Of a stretch of DNA of 64,000 nt, positions 33,421-41,723 are shown piece after piece; position 1 is the first letter of the stretch, and each line of letters begins with the position of its first letter. Under the pieces are notes generated by a model. The model saw only the letters and a list, made by a program, of their open reading frames with translations. It had not been told where the DNA came from and ran no database searches. The position numbers and the translations under genes were made by a program. Source of the stretch: Microbispora sp. ZYX-F-249 (GTDB lineage: Bacteria; Actinomycetota; Actinomycetes; Streptosporangiales; Streptosporangiaceae); the NCBI RefSeq assembly GCF_039649665.1, contig NZ_JBDJAW010000030.1:1-64000 (forward strand). The letters run 5' to 3'.

Positions 33421-35109
33421 TCAGGGGATGGACGGCGCCGGAACGGACACCACACCGGGCGACTCGCTCACCGGCGGCGGGGCCGGGCTGGGCGGCGGCG
33501 ACTCCCCGTCCCCCCACTGCGGCTCGGCGGTGACCCCCGTCGACGGCGCCGGGGAATGCCCCTGGCCGGGGTGCCCCGGCTGGCCGGAGTGCCCGGGCTG
33601 GCCGGACTGTCCCGACTGGGCCTGCGGGGACGGACGGGCAGGGCGGCAGTCCCTCGGCCGCCCGGTGCCGCAGTGCCCGTCCGCCGGTGGGCGCAGCGTC
33701 ACCCCGGCCGACGGCGGCGAGGGCGCCGTGGTGGTCGGCTCGCCGTCCGGGGTCGCCGGCCCGGGCGGCGGCATGGTCCGGGTGGCCGTCACGGTCACCC
33801 TCGGCCGGGCGGCGTCCGCGATGGGCACCACCGGAGGCCGCGAGGTGCCGGGCACGTCCTGCGGCGGCAGGGCGCCGTCCTCGCCGGGGACGACCACGGG
33901 CAGCGCGGGCGGCGGATCCGCCGTGCTCTCCATGCGGGCCGCCCCGGTGCCCGCAGCGACCACGGTCATCGCGGCGATCGTCACGGTGGCGAGCGCGGTG
34001 AAGCCCGCGTGGGACATCTGCGCCCCCGAGCGCGCCGCGCGGCGCCGGGCCACCCTGCCCTGTGCCGCCCCCTGTGCCGCCGCCTGTGCCACTTCCTGCG
34101 GCACTCCCGGTGCCGCTCCCCGCGCCGCGCCGGCCTGGGTGCGCGCGGCGCGTACGGCCGCCCGGCCGGGGGCGGTGCCCGCCGGGTACGGCACGGGCTG
34201 CCAGATCTCGTCGAGCACCGCGGCCACCGCGCGCCGGGGGTCGGCCGCCGCGTGGACCCCGCCCGCGGCGAGCAGGAAGGCCAGCAGCCGGGCCGCGTCG
34301 GGGCGGTCGGCCGGCTCCCGCCGCAGCGCCGCCGCCACGCCGTCCCACAGCGGCTTCGGCACGGCGTCGATCCTGGGCTCCTCGACCAGGATGCGCCGCG
34401 TGAGCACGTCGAGGTCGCCGGCGCCGAACGGATGCCGCCCGGTGGCCGCGAACGCGACCAGGCAGCCCCAGGAGAAGACGTCCGAGGCGGGGATGGCGTG
34501 GTGGCCCCGCAGCCGCTCGGGCGCCACCCAGCCCGGGCTGCCCATGATCTGCCCGGCCTGCGTGTGCGCCATCGCGACGTCGAGGTCGCGGGCGATCCCG
34601 AAGTCGATGACGAACGGCCCGCGCGGCGACAGCAGCACGTTGCCGGGCTTGAGGTCGCGGTGGACCAGCCCGGCCTCGTGCGTCGCCACGAGCGCGGCGG
34701 CGGTGCCGAGGGCCACGCCGTACGCGAGGTCGGGCGTGAGCGGCCCCCCGGCGGCGACGACCTGCGAGAGCGCGGGGCCGGGGACGTACTCGGTGACGAG
34801 GTAGGGCCGGTCGCCGTCGAAGCCGTCCTCGATGACGGCGGCGGTGCAGAACGGCGTCACGCGGCGGGAAAGCGCGATCTCCTCCGCGAACCGGGCCCGC
34901 AGCGTGGGGTCGCCCAGGTGCATCGGATGCGGCGTCTTCAGGGCGGCGTACCCCCCGCCGGGATGCTCGGCCAGGTAGACCACGCCCATTCCGCCGCTGC
35001 CCAACCGGCCGAGCAGCAGGTAGCGCCCGACGACGACCGGGTCGCCCACGGTCAGCGGGCGCACACCGGGAGGCATGCCGTTCTGGAAGGCCGTTCCGCC
35101 ACGTGCCAT
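33421..35109 (-). CDS. Serine/threonine protein kinase with membrane anchor and proline-rich extracellular tail
   Basis: 562 residues. The kinase domain (about 25-290) is complete: GRLGSGGMGVVYLAEH (P-loop), AALKTPH (ATP Lys), HRDLKPGN (catalytic loop) and DFGIARD (metal). A juxtamembrane region with AAAQGAAQG repeats leads to one transmembrane helix (ALATVTIAAMTVVAAGTGAA, about 390-410). The outer 150 residues are Pro/Ser/Thr/Gly-rich with GQSGQPGHSGQPGHPGQ repeats, probably spanning the cell wall; no PASTA domain is present. The start at 35109 has GAGAGG upstream. It should phosphorylate intracellular proteins in response to an envelope cue. Confidence 0.92.
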   Translation of the reverse strand: MARGGTAFQNGMPPGVRPLTVGDPVVVGRYLLLGRLGSGGMGVVYLAEHPGGGYAALKTPHPMHLGDPTLRARFAEEIALSRRVTPFCTAAVIEDGFDGDRPYLVTEYVPGPALSQVVAAGGPLTPDLAYGVALGTAAALVATHEAGLVHRDLKPGNVLLSPRGPFVIDFGIARDLDVAMAHTQAGQIMGSPGWVAPERLRGHHAIPASDVFSWGCLVAFAATGRHPFGAGDLDVLTRRILVEEPRIDAVPKPLWDGVAAALRREPADRPDAARLLAFLLAAGGVHAAADPRRAVAAVLDEIWQPVPYPAGTAPGRAAVRAARTQAGAARGAAPGVPQEVAQAAAQGAAQGRVARRRAARSGAQMSHAGFTALATVTIAAMTVVAAGTGAARMESTADPPPALPVVVPGEDGALPPQDVPGTSRPPVVPIADAARPRVTVTATRTMPPPGPATPDGEPTTTAPSPPSAGVTLRPPADGHCGTGRPRDCRPARPSPQAQSGQSGQPGHSGQPGHPGQGHSPAPSTGVTAEPQWGDGESPPPSPAPPPVSESPGVVSVPAPSIP

Positions 35110-35278
35110 ACGGAAGCTACCTCTCTCGAAGTGCCGCACAGCCACTGTGGCCGGTTGGAACGCGCCACGCGCTCAACTAGCGCCAAGCGGCATGAGAGGT
35201 AAGCCCAATGGCACCTCTAGGTAAGGTCAGCCGGAGAAACCCCAGGTCACATTGGTCCCATTAACCCCAAAATGACCC
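35110..35278. promoter_or_regulatory. Intergenic leader of the kinase gene
   Basis: 169 bp between the esterase stop and the kinase start, both on the minus strand. It is AT-richer than its surroundings near 35200-35275 and should hold the kinase promoter. No clear operator found. Confidence 0.3.
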
Positions 35279-36259
35279 CTACGCGGCCTCGGCGCCCGCG
35301 GCGGAGCGGTGGACGTCGACGGCGTCGAGGAAGCGGGAGACGTGATCGAAGAACAGGCGGCCCTCGGGGAGGACGTCGGCGAGGAGGGGGAAGATGTGCG
35401 GCATGCGGTTCCACTCCTCGTAGGTCACCTGCACGCCGTTCTCACGGGCGCTGAGGGCGACATGGCGGGCCTCGTCGCGCAGGACCTCGGTGGAGCCGGT
35501 GACGATCATCAGCGGGGGGATGCCGGTGTAGTCGCCGTAGACGGGGGACACGAGGGGGTCGAAGCAGTCGAGGCCGTCGGTCCAGCGGCGGGCGAGCCAG
35601 TCGACACGGCCGGCGGGGAGCATGGGGTCCGCCCAGACGTTGACGCGGCGGCGGCTGGAGCTGAGGTCGGCCCAGGGGGACAGGCAGATCCCGGCGGCGG
35701 GGAGGGGCATGCCGCGGTCGCGCAGGGACAGCAGCGTGGCCAGGGTGAGGTGACCTCCGGCGGAGTCCCCGGCCAGCACGATGTCCTGTGGGGCGTATCC
35801 GAGACCGAGCAGGCACTCGTACGCCTGGAGCGCGTCCGTCAGCGACTCGGCGAGGGAGTGGACCGGCCCCTGGCGGTAGTCGAGCGAGAACACCGGGCGG
35901 CGGGCCACGGCCGACAGCCGCCAGGTGATCGGCCGGTGGGTGGCCGGGGAGCAGACGAAGTAGGCCCCGCCGTGGAAGTAGAGCACCACCTTGCCCTCGT
36001 CCAGGCCGGTCCCGCCGTGCACCCATTCCCCGGTGCACGAGCCGAATCCGTCTGGAACGATGGACACGTGCTTGGGGAGCATGCCGGGAACCCGCTCTCC
36101 GAGGCAGATGATGCGGCTGGCGACGGCCATCCCCGCGGTGTTGCGCACGAGAATGGTGGAGATCGGCTTCATGGTGCCCCGCAGAACCCCGTTGATCGCG
36201 GCGGCCTGCCAGCTGACCGGATATTCCGGACGGATGTCTACATTCAGCTCATGCTCCAT
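35279..36259 (-). CDS. Alpha/beta hydrolase, hormone-sensitive lipase family
   Basis: 326 residues. The HSL oxyanion motif is YFHGGAYFV (about residue 95), the nucleophile elbow is LAGDSAGGHL, and the acid/histidine region ends with MPHIFPLL. These give a full Ser-Asp-His triad. It should hydrolyse short to medium acyl esters in the cytoplasm; no signal peptide is seen. It is divergent from the DUF3052 gene with a 116-bp spacer that carries a small palindrome. Confidence 0.92.
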   Translation of the reverse strand: MEHELNVDIRPEYPVSWQAAAINGVLRGTMKPISTILVRNTAGMAVASRIICLGERVPGMLPKHVSIVPDGFGSCTGEWVHGGTGLDEGKVVLYFHGGAYFVCSPATHRPITWRLSAVARRPVFSLDYRQGPVHSLAESLTDALQAYECLLGLGYAPQDIVLAGDSAGGHLTLATLLSLRDRGMPLPAAGICLSPWADLSSSRRRVNVWADPMLPAGRVDWLARRWTDGLDCFDPLVSPVYGDYTGIPPLMIVTGSTEVLRDEARHVALSARENGVQVTYEEWNRMPHIFPLLADVLPEGRLFFDHVSRFLDAVDVHRSAAGAEAA

Positions 36260-36337
36260 GCAAGCCTCCCAAAAGGGACATTCCCCATTAGGTCATCCGT
36301 TCTACCGGTTGGCATGTTTCACTCCCCTTACAGGGGT

Positions 36338-36353
36338 GTTACGAGCAGGTAAC
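36338..36353. promoter_or_regulatory. Small palindrome in the esterase/DUF3052 divergent promoter
   Basis: GTTAC-GAGCAG-GTAAC, a 5-bp-arm inverted repeat 22 bp before the DUF3052 start. It is short, so it may be chance, but it lies where an operator would act. Confidence 0.35.
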
Positions 36354-36375
36354 GACCGGAGGTCATGAGGCACCC

Positions 36376-36762
36376 ATGCATGGATATTCGGCGGCTCCGC
36401 TGCCCCGGAAGCTGGGTGTCAAGCCCGGCCACCGGGTGTTGCTGGTAAACGCTCCGCAAAATATCCGTATAGACGGCGACGAAGAGGACGACGGAAATCC
36501 CGCGCCGTATGACGTGATCGTGATTTTCTGCCCCGACGAGGCCACCCTGACGGCCGCGTTCCCGCGGGCGCGCGAGCGCCTGGCCCGGGACGGCGGGCTC
36601 TGGGTGAGCTGGCCCAAGAAGGCGAGCGGCGTCGCCACCGATCTGTCCGGCGACGTCGTCCGCGCCTTCGGGCTCGGCGAGGGCCTGGTGGACAACAAGG
36701 TGTGCGCCGTGGACGAGGTGTGGTCGGGGCTGCGCTTCGTCCGCCGCCTCGCCGACCGGTGA
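36376..36762 (+). CDS. DUF3052 family protein
   Basis: 128 residues. The start GYSAAPLPRKLGVKPGHRVLLVNAP and the later GLWVSWPKKASGVATDLSGDVVRAFGL and VDNKVCAVDEVWSGLRFVRR are the conserved blocks of DUF3052, a small cytoplasmic actinobacterial family of unknown function with a methyltransferase-like fold lacking a clear cofactor motif. The stop overlaps the GTG of the ABC permease by 4 nt (GTGA), so it is the first gene of a four-gene unit with the exporter. Confidence 0.9.
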   Translation: MHGYSAAPLPRKLGVKPGHRVLLVNAPQNIRIDGDEEDDGNPAPYDVIVIFCPDEATLTAAFPRARERLARDGGLWVSWPKKASGVATDLSGDVVRAFGLGEGLVDNKVCAVDEVWSGLRFVRRLADR

Positions 36763-37559
36763 TCCCCGGCCACGGCGCCGCCGTCTCCCTCTATCCGCGG
36801 CTCGCCTGGTACGGCTTCCGCAGGCACGCGACCTACTGGGGCGCCGCACTGGCCGGGGCCTTCACCAACACCGTCTTCGGGGTGCTCCGCGCGTACGTGC
36901 TGATCGCGCTCTGGCAGGCCCGGCCGGGGCTCGGCGGGTACGACGTCGCGGCGGCGGTGACCTTCACGTTCCTCACGCAGGCGTTCATCGGGCCCATGCA
37001 GCTGTTCGGCGGCGGCCTGGACCTGCCGGAGCGCATCCGCAGCGGCGACGTGGCGCTCGACCTGGTCCGCCCGGCGTCCCTGCAGGCCTGGTGCCTGTCG
37101 GAGGACCTCGGCCGGGCGGCGTACCTGTTCGTCGTCCGCGGCGCGCCGCCGGCCCTCGTCGGCGCGCTGCTGTTCGGCATCGTCGCCCCGCGCGCGCCGG
37201 CCGCGTTCCTCGCGAGCGTCGCCCTCGGCGTGGTGGTGAGCTTCGGATGGCGGTACATCATCGCGCTGGCGACGTGCTGGATCCTGGACGACCGGGGCCT
37301 CGCGACGCTGTCGATGGTGCTCACCACGTTCTTCAGCGGGCTCATGCTGCCCCTGACGATCTTTCCCGGGTGGTTCGGCGAGCTCGCCCGCGCGCTGCCG
37401 TGGTCGGCGATGGCCCAGGTGCCCGCCGACGTCTACCTCGGCACGGCCGAGCCCGCCCGCGCCCTCGGCTTCCAGGCGCTGTGGGCCGCCGTCCTGCTGA
37501 CCCTGGGCGCGTTCATGACCGGCGCCGCCCGCAGGAAGGTCGTGATCCAGGGTGGCTGA
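36759..37559 (+). CDS. ABC-2 type permease, subunit 1
   Basis: 266 residues with six hydrophobic segments. The loop DLPERIRSGDVALDLVRPASLQ is the signature of the DUF990-type ABC-2 permeases, which work as pairs. GTG 36759 overlaps the DUF3052 stop. With the second permease (37566) and the ATPase (38358) it forms a complete heteromeric exporter of unknown substrate; relatives have been tied to drug or viologen efflux. Confidence 0.88.
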   Translation: MIPGHGAAVSLYPRLAWYGFRRHATYWGAALAGAFTNTVFGVLRAYVLIALWQARPGLGGYDVAAAVTFTFLTQAFIGPMQLFGGGLDLPERIRSGDVALDLVRPASLQAWCLSEDLGRAAYLFVVRGAPPALVGALLFGIVAPRAPAAFLASVALGVVVSFGWRYIIALATCWILDDRGLATLSMVLTTFFSGLMLPLTIFPGWFGELARALPWSAMAQVPADVYLGTAEPARALGFQALWAAVLLTLGAFMTGAARRKVVIQGG

Positions 37560-37565
37560 GCGGTC

Positions 37566-38354
37566 GTGATCAGGACGTACGCGCTGCTCGCCTGGGCTTG
37601 GACGCGGGCCGCGGCGCAGTACCGGCTCTCCTTCGCGCTCACGACGGCGGGCGCCTTCGTCGTCGGCGGCCTCGACATCGCGGTGATCTGGGTGATCTTC
37701 GCCAACACCGACACGCTGGCCGGCTTCGGCCTGGCCGAGGTCATGTTCCTGTACGGCGCGTCGGAGCTGGCCTTCGCGCTCGCCGACATGCTGTTCGGCA
37801 ACGTCGACCGGATCAGCCGGCACATCAGGGCGGGCACCCTCGACGTCATGCTGATCCGGCCCGCGTCTCTCTTCGTGCAGGTGGCGGCCGACCGCTTCAC
37901 CCCGCACCGGATCGGCCGGGCCGCGCAGGCCGCCGTGGTGCTGGGCGTGGCCCTGGCGCGGCTGGAGATCCCCATCGGCCGCGTCTGGATGGTGCCCGTC
38001 ATGGTGGCGTCGGGGATCGTGATCTTCACGGCGTTGTTCACGCTGGGCGGCGCGCTGCAGTTCCTGCTCACCGACGCCCCCGAGGTGGCCAACGCGTTCA
38101 CCTACGGCGGGGCGATGCTCAACCAGTATCCGCTGAGCGTCTACGACGCCCGCATCGTCCGGGGGCTGACCTTCGTGCTGCCCCTGGCGTTCGTCAACTG
38201 GCAGCCGGGCCTGTACGTGCTCGGCCGGCCCGACCCGCTCGGACTGCCGTCCTGGACGGGCCTGCTGTCCCCCGCCGCCGCGCTCGCGCTGGCCGCCGTC
38301 GCCGCGCTCGCCTGGCGTGCGGGGATCCGCCGCTACCGATCGACGGGGAGCTGA
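37566..38354 (+). CDS. ABC-2 type permease, subunit 2
   Basis: 262 residues, six hydrophobic segments, paralogous to subunit 1: DRISRHIRAGTLDVMLIRPASLFVQ corresponds to the same cytoplasmic loop. GTG start, 6 bp after the first permease gene. Its stop is 3 bp before the ATPase start, so the three are one operon. Confidence 0.88.
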   Translation: MIRTYALLAWAWTRAAAQYRLSFALTTAGAFVVGGLDIAVIWVIFANTDTLAGFGLAEVMFLYGASELAFALADMLFGNVDRISRHIRAGTLDVMLIRPASLFVQVAADRFTPHRIGRAAQAAVVLGVALARLEIPIGRVWMVPVMVASGIVIFTALFTLGGALQFLLTDAPEVANAFTYGGAMLNQYPLSVYDARIVRGLTFVLPLAFVNWQPGLYVLGRPDPLGLPSWTGLLSPAAALALAAVAALAWRAGIRRYRSTGS

Positions 38355-38357
38355 CCA

Positions 38358-39164
38358 GTGATCGAGGCAGACGGGGCCGGCCGGACCTTCACGGTCCGCC
38401 GCCGGGTCGTGCACGCCGTACGGGACCTGTCCTTCCGCATCGCGGCCGGGGAGTTCGCCGCCTTCCTCGGCCCGAACGGCGCGGGCAAGTCCACCACGAT
38501 CAAGATGCTGACCGGGATCCTCACCCCGACGTCGGGCCGGGTCACCGTGGCCGGTCTCGACCCCTCCCGGCGGCGTACGGCTCTCGCCCGCAGGATCGGC
38601 GTCGTCTTCGGCCAGCGGACCACGCTGTGGTGGGACCTACCGCTGCGGGACAGCCTGGAACTGGTCCGGCTCCTTTACAAAGTAGATCGGAAGGTGTTCC
38701 GGGAGCGGCTGGACGAGATGTGCGAGCTGCTCGACCTGGGCGCCTTCCTGCGGACGCCGGTGCGCCAGCTCAGCCTGGGCCAGCGGATGCGGGGCGACAT
38801 CACCGCCGCCCTGCTGCACGATCCCGCCGTGCTGGTGCTCGACGAGCCGACGATCGGGCTCGACGTGGTCAGCAAGGCGGAAGTGCGCGACTTCCTGCGG
38901 CGGCTGAACGCCGAGCGCGGGACGACCGTGCTGCTGACCACCCACGACCTGGGCGACGTGGAGCGGCTGTGCCGCCGCGTGCTGCTGATCGACCACGGCC
39001 GGCTCGCCTTCGACGGCACGGTGGACGACCTGCGCGCGACGGTGCCGGAACGCGCGTCGATCGAGGACGTGGTGGCCGACCTCTATCTCAGAAGCCGAGG
39101 GACTCCTCGTACTCCTCCTCCTGCTCCTCTTCCCGCTCGCGACCGGCCCAGCGGGACGGCATGA
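38358..39164 (+). CDS. ABC transporter ATP-binding protein for the paired permeases
   Basis: 268 residues. Walker A GPNGAGKSTT (38-47), the family-specific FGQRTTLWWDLPLRDSLELV, signature LSLGQRMRGDITAAL and Walker B VLVLDEPTIGLDVVSKAEV are all present. The last 25 residues (after ADLYLRSRG) are proline-rich and lie antisense to the 3' end of the gene at 39088, a 77-bp tail-to-tail overlap. Relatives usually end near ADLY, so the extra tail may be recent read-through. Confidence 0.92.
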   Translation: MIEADGAGRTFTVRRRVVHAVRDLSFRIAAGEFAAFLGPNGAGKSTTIKMLTGILTPTSGRVTVAGLDPSRRRTALARRIGVVFGQRTTLWWDLPLRDSLELVRLLYKVDRKVFRERLDEMCELLDLGAFLRTPVRQLSLGQRMRGDITAALLHDPAVLVLDEPTIGLDVVSKAEVRDFLRRLNAERGTTVLLTTHDLGDVERLCRRVLLIDHGRLAFDGTVDDLRATVPERASIEDVVADLYLRSRGTPRTPPPAPLPARDRPSGTA

Positions 39165-39564
39165 GCACCGGCAGGAACAACGCGACGCCGAGCAGGCCGT
39201 ACACGCCGGTGGACAGCAGCGTGAGCATGCCCCGGCCGGCCTGCAGGAGCTCGGCCTGCACCGACGGCCCGGCGGGCACGAGGCTCGCGGCGCGCGACAC
39301 GTCGAGGACGTAGACCACGGTCCAGGCCAGCAGCGCCATCGACGGGACGAACGCCGCCAGCGGGGACACCCGGCCGACCAGCACCAGCCCGAGCAGCAGG
39401 CCCACGACGGCCATCACGCCCAGGGCGATCAGCATGCGGGTGTCCTTGGCCGGGTCGATGCTCTGGGCCGCTCCCCGGACCGCCTCCTGAGAGGCCCATC
39501 CGCCGCCGAGGAGCAGAGCCGCCGCGACGACAACGCCCAGGAGCAGCCCGAAGAAGTGCCGCAT
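39088..39564 (-). CDS. Small membrane protein, function unknown
   Basis: 158 residues from ATG 39564 (GTG 39570 also possible). Four hydrophobic segments (FFGLLLGVVVAAALLLGGG, MLIALGVMAVVGLLLGLVLV, FVPSMALLAWTVVYVLDV, LSTGVYGLLGVALFLPVL) are followed by an acidic tail (REEEQEEEYEES). It belongs to no family I recognise. It stands 64 bp after the ABC permease gene on the same strand and probably shares its transcript. Confidence 0.72.
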   Translation of the reverse strand: MRHFFGLLLGVVVAAALLLGGGWASQEAVRGAAQSIDPAKDTRMLIALGVMAVVGLLLGLVLVGRVSPLAAFVPSMALLAWTVVYVLDVSRAASLVPAGPSVQAELLQAGRGMLTLLSTGVYGLLGVALFLPVLMPSRWAGREREEEQEEEYEESLGF

Positions 39565-39628
39565 GAACACCGCCTTGGGTGAGAGGTCCGCGGCAACACT
39601 AGCGACAAAGAACGGTAAAGGGCAGCAC

Positions 39629-40639
39629 TTACGCCGTGATGTCCTTGCTCGTGAAGCGCGCCCAGGCGACGGAGCCGGCGACGAGGGCGTAGGCGGCGAA
39701 GACGAGCAGCCCCTGTCCCATCTGGTCGAACGCCACCGGCGCCCGCAACGCCCCGTCGAACGCGCTCCACCAGGAGGTCAGCAGGAACGGCCGCACGGCC
39801 GCGACCTGCGGGATCGCGGACAGGACCTGGCTCACCACCACCAGCACGACGCTCGAGGCCACGGCCCCGATCGGCGCCTCGGTCAGCGTGGACACCGCGA
39901 GCGCGACCGCGCCGAGCGCGGCCATCCCCGCGGCGGCGTACAGGACGACCACCCCCACGCGCAGCAGGGCGCCGGCCGCCGGGATCGTCGTGCCGGACAG
40001 CAGCGTCACCGGCCCGGCCGGGAACAGCAGCAGCCCGGCCGCCAGCGCCGACAACGCCACCACCGCGCACGCCGCGAGGCAGAAGACCACGATGTTGGCG
40101 TACTTGACCGCGAGCAGCCTGGTGCGGCCCGCCGGGGCGACGAGCAGGTAGCGCAGTGTGCCCTGGGCGGCCTCGCCGGCGATCGCGTCGCCCGCCACGA
40201 CCGCCACGGTCAGCGGCAGCACGATCGGCATCATCGCGACGAACGCGGCGAACGTCAGCATCAGGCCGTTGCCCGCGATCTGCCCGACGATCGAGCCGCC
40301 CACGTCCTCGCCCGACGCGACCCGCACCGCGACGCCGACCAGCACCGGCACCACGGCCAGCACCCCGAGCATCGCGAGGTTGCGCGGTCGGCGGAACGTC
40401 AGGCCGATCTCGGAGGCCAGCAGCCTCGTCAGATGCCGCGTCGTCCCTCCCGCCGGCGGCCCGCCCGGTGCGGGCGCCGCGGCGTGGGCGGACGGTCGCT
40501 CCTCCTCCCCCGGCCGGGCCCCGGACAAGGCTTCGGACACGGTTTCGGACACGGTTTCGGACACCGCCTCGGGCGCCGTCCCGGGCGCCGTCCCGGGCGC
40601 CGTCTCGGACACCGCTGTCGCGTTCTCACGCACCGACAT
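39629..40639 (-). CDS. ABC-2 type permease
   Basis: 336 residues. The first 65 are a low-complexity cytoplasmic tail with repeats (GTAPGTAP, SETVSETVSE) encoded by 12-bp DNA repeats. Six hydrophobic segments follow, with the ABC-2 loop GEAAQGTLRYLLVAPAGRTRLLAVKY. The ATG overlaps the ATPase stop by 14 nt. It pairs with the ATPase at 40626-41723 and the LolA-like protein, suggesting export of a lipid or lipoprotein-linked cargo. Confidence 0.88.
   Translation of the reverse strand: MSVRENATAVSETAPGTAPGTAPEAVSETVSETVSEALSGARPGEEERPSAHAAAPAPGGPPAGGTTRHLTRLLASEIGLTFRRPRNLAMLGVLAVVPVLVGVAVRVASGEDVGGSIVGQIAGNGLMLTFAAFVAMMPIVLPLTVAVVAGDAIAGEAAQGTLRYLLVAPAGRTRLLAVKYANIVVFCLAACAVVALSALAAGLLLFPAGPVTLLSGTTIPAAGALLRVGVVVLYAAAGMAALGAVALAVSTLTEAPIGAVASSVVLVVVSQVLSAIPQVAAVRPFLLTSWWSAFDGALRAPVAFDQMGQGLLVFAAYALVAGSVAWARFTSKDITA
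40521..40620 (-). repeat. 12-bp tandem repeats encoding the N-terminal tail of the ABC permease
   Basis: Two families of 12-nt units lie side by side: TCGGACACGGTT-like units encoding S-E-T-V and CCCGGGCGCCGT-like units encoding G-T-A-P. Each has about three copies, all in frame. Confidence 0.8.
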
Positions 40640-41723
40640 CGAACCCCTCCCCCGTCAGCCCCACGAAGATCTCCTCGAGCGTGGGCCGGACCACGCCGAA
40701 CCCACGTACGGCCACGCCCTCGCCGACGAGCAGCGCGCAGAGCCGTTCCGGCGCCTCCTCGCCGGCGACCGCCGTCACCTCGCCGTCCCCGGCGCGCACC
40801 TCGCGCAGCCCGGCGCGGGACAGCACGGCCGCCGCAGTGCCGGCGTCCGGGGTCTCCACGCGCAGGCGCGGCTGTCCGCCGGACGCGCGCAGGGCGGCGA
40901 TCGGCCCCTGGGCGACGAGCCTGCCGGTGCGCATGACGCCGACGTGGGTGCACATCTGCTCGACCTCGCTCAGCAGGTGGGAGGAGACGAAGACGGTCGT
41001 GCCGTCCTCGGCGATCCTCCTGATCAGCGTGCGCACCTCCCTGGTGCCCTGCGGGTCGAGGCCGTTGGTCGGCTCGTCCAGCACGAGCAGTTCCCTCGGG
41101 ACCAGCAGCGCGGCGGCGATGGCCAGGCGCTGGCGCATGCCGAGCGAGTAGTTCCGGTAGCGCTTGCCTGCCGCCGCCGTCAGCCCGACGCGCTCCAGCG
41201 CCGCGCCGATCCTGGCCCGCGCCGTACGCGGGTCGGCCCCCGGGCCTGCCGCGTCGAGGCGGCGCAGGTTCGCCTCGCCCGACAGGTACGGATAGAAGGC
41301 CGGCCCCTCGACCACCGCGCCGACGCGCGGCAGCGCCCGCGCCAGCCCCGCGGGCATGGGCGTGCCGAGCAGCGACCATGTGCCGGCGGTCGGGGCGACC
41401 AGGCCGAGCAGCATGCGGATCGTCGTGGTCTTGCCCGAGCCGTTGGGGCCGAGGAAGCCGTAGACGGCGCCGCGCGGCACCGCCAGGCCGACGTCGTCGA
41501 CCGCCACCTGGCCGCCCCGGAAGCGTTTGGTGAGACCGGACGTGACGATGGCGTGCGCGCCCGCGCCCCCTGAGGAGGGCGAGGGTGCCCCGGCGTCGTC
41601 CCGGAGCGCCCCCGCGCGCGTGCCCACCGTCACCGCGTCCACCATGACGTCCGTCGTGACGTCCACCCGGCCGTCCGCCGCGACGTCCGTCCGCGGTGCG
41701 TGGGCCCGGTCACCTCTTCTCAC
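40626..41723 (-). CDS. ABC transporter ATP-binding protein
   Basis: 365 residues. The ATPase core starts near residue 58: Walker A GPNGSGKTTT, the Q-loop region GAVVEGPAFYPYLSGEANL, signature YSLGMRQRLAIAAAL and Walker B LLVLDEPTNGLD. A C-terminal 80-residue accessory domain follows. The N-terminal 57 residues are low-complexity, so the true start may be inside, for example the ATG at 41645. With the start at 41723 it overlaps the LolA-like gene stop by 14 nt. Part of the LolA-like/ATPase/permease operon. Confidence 0.9.
   Translation of the reverse strand: MRRGDRAHAPRTDVAADGRVDVTTDVMVDAVTVGTRAGALRDDAGAPSPSSGGAGAHAIVTSGLTKRFRGGQVAVDDVGLAVPRGAVYGFLGPNGSGKTTTIRMLLGLVAPTAGTWSLLGTPMPAGLARALPRVGAVVEGPAFYPYLSGEANLRRLDAAGPGADPRTARARIGAALERVGLTAAAGKRYRNYSLGMRQRLAIAAALLVPRELLVLDEPTNGLDPQGTREVRTLIRRIAEDGTTVFVSSHLLSEVEQMCTHVGVMRTGRLVAQGPIAALRASGGQPRLRVETPDAGTAAAVLSRAGLREVRAGDGEVTAVAGEEAPERLCALLVGEGVAVRGFGVVRPTLEEIFVGLTGEGFDVGA

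Noticed and set aside
32375-34348. 657-codon minus-strand frame across the ABC ATPase and kinase genes
   Set aside because: Same strand but other frame; lacks the Walker and kinase motifs that the called frames contain.
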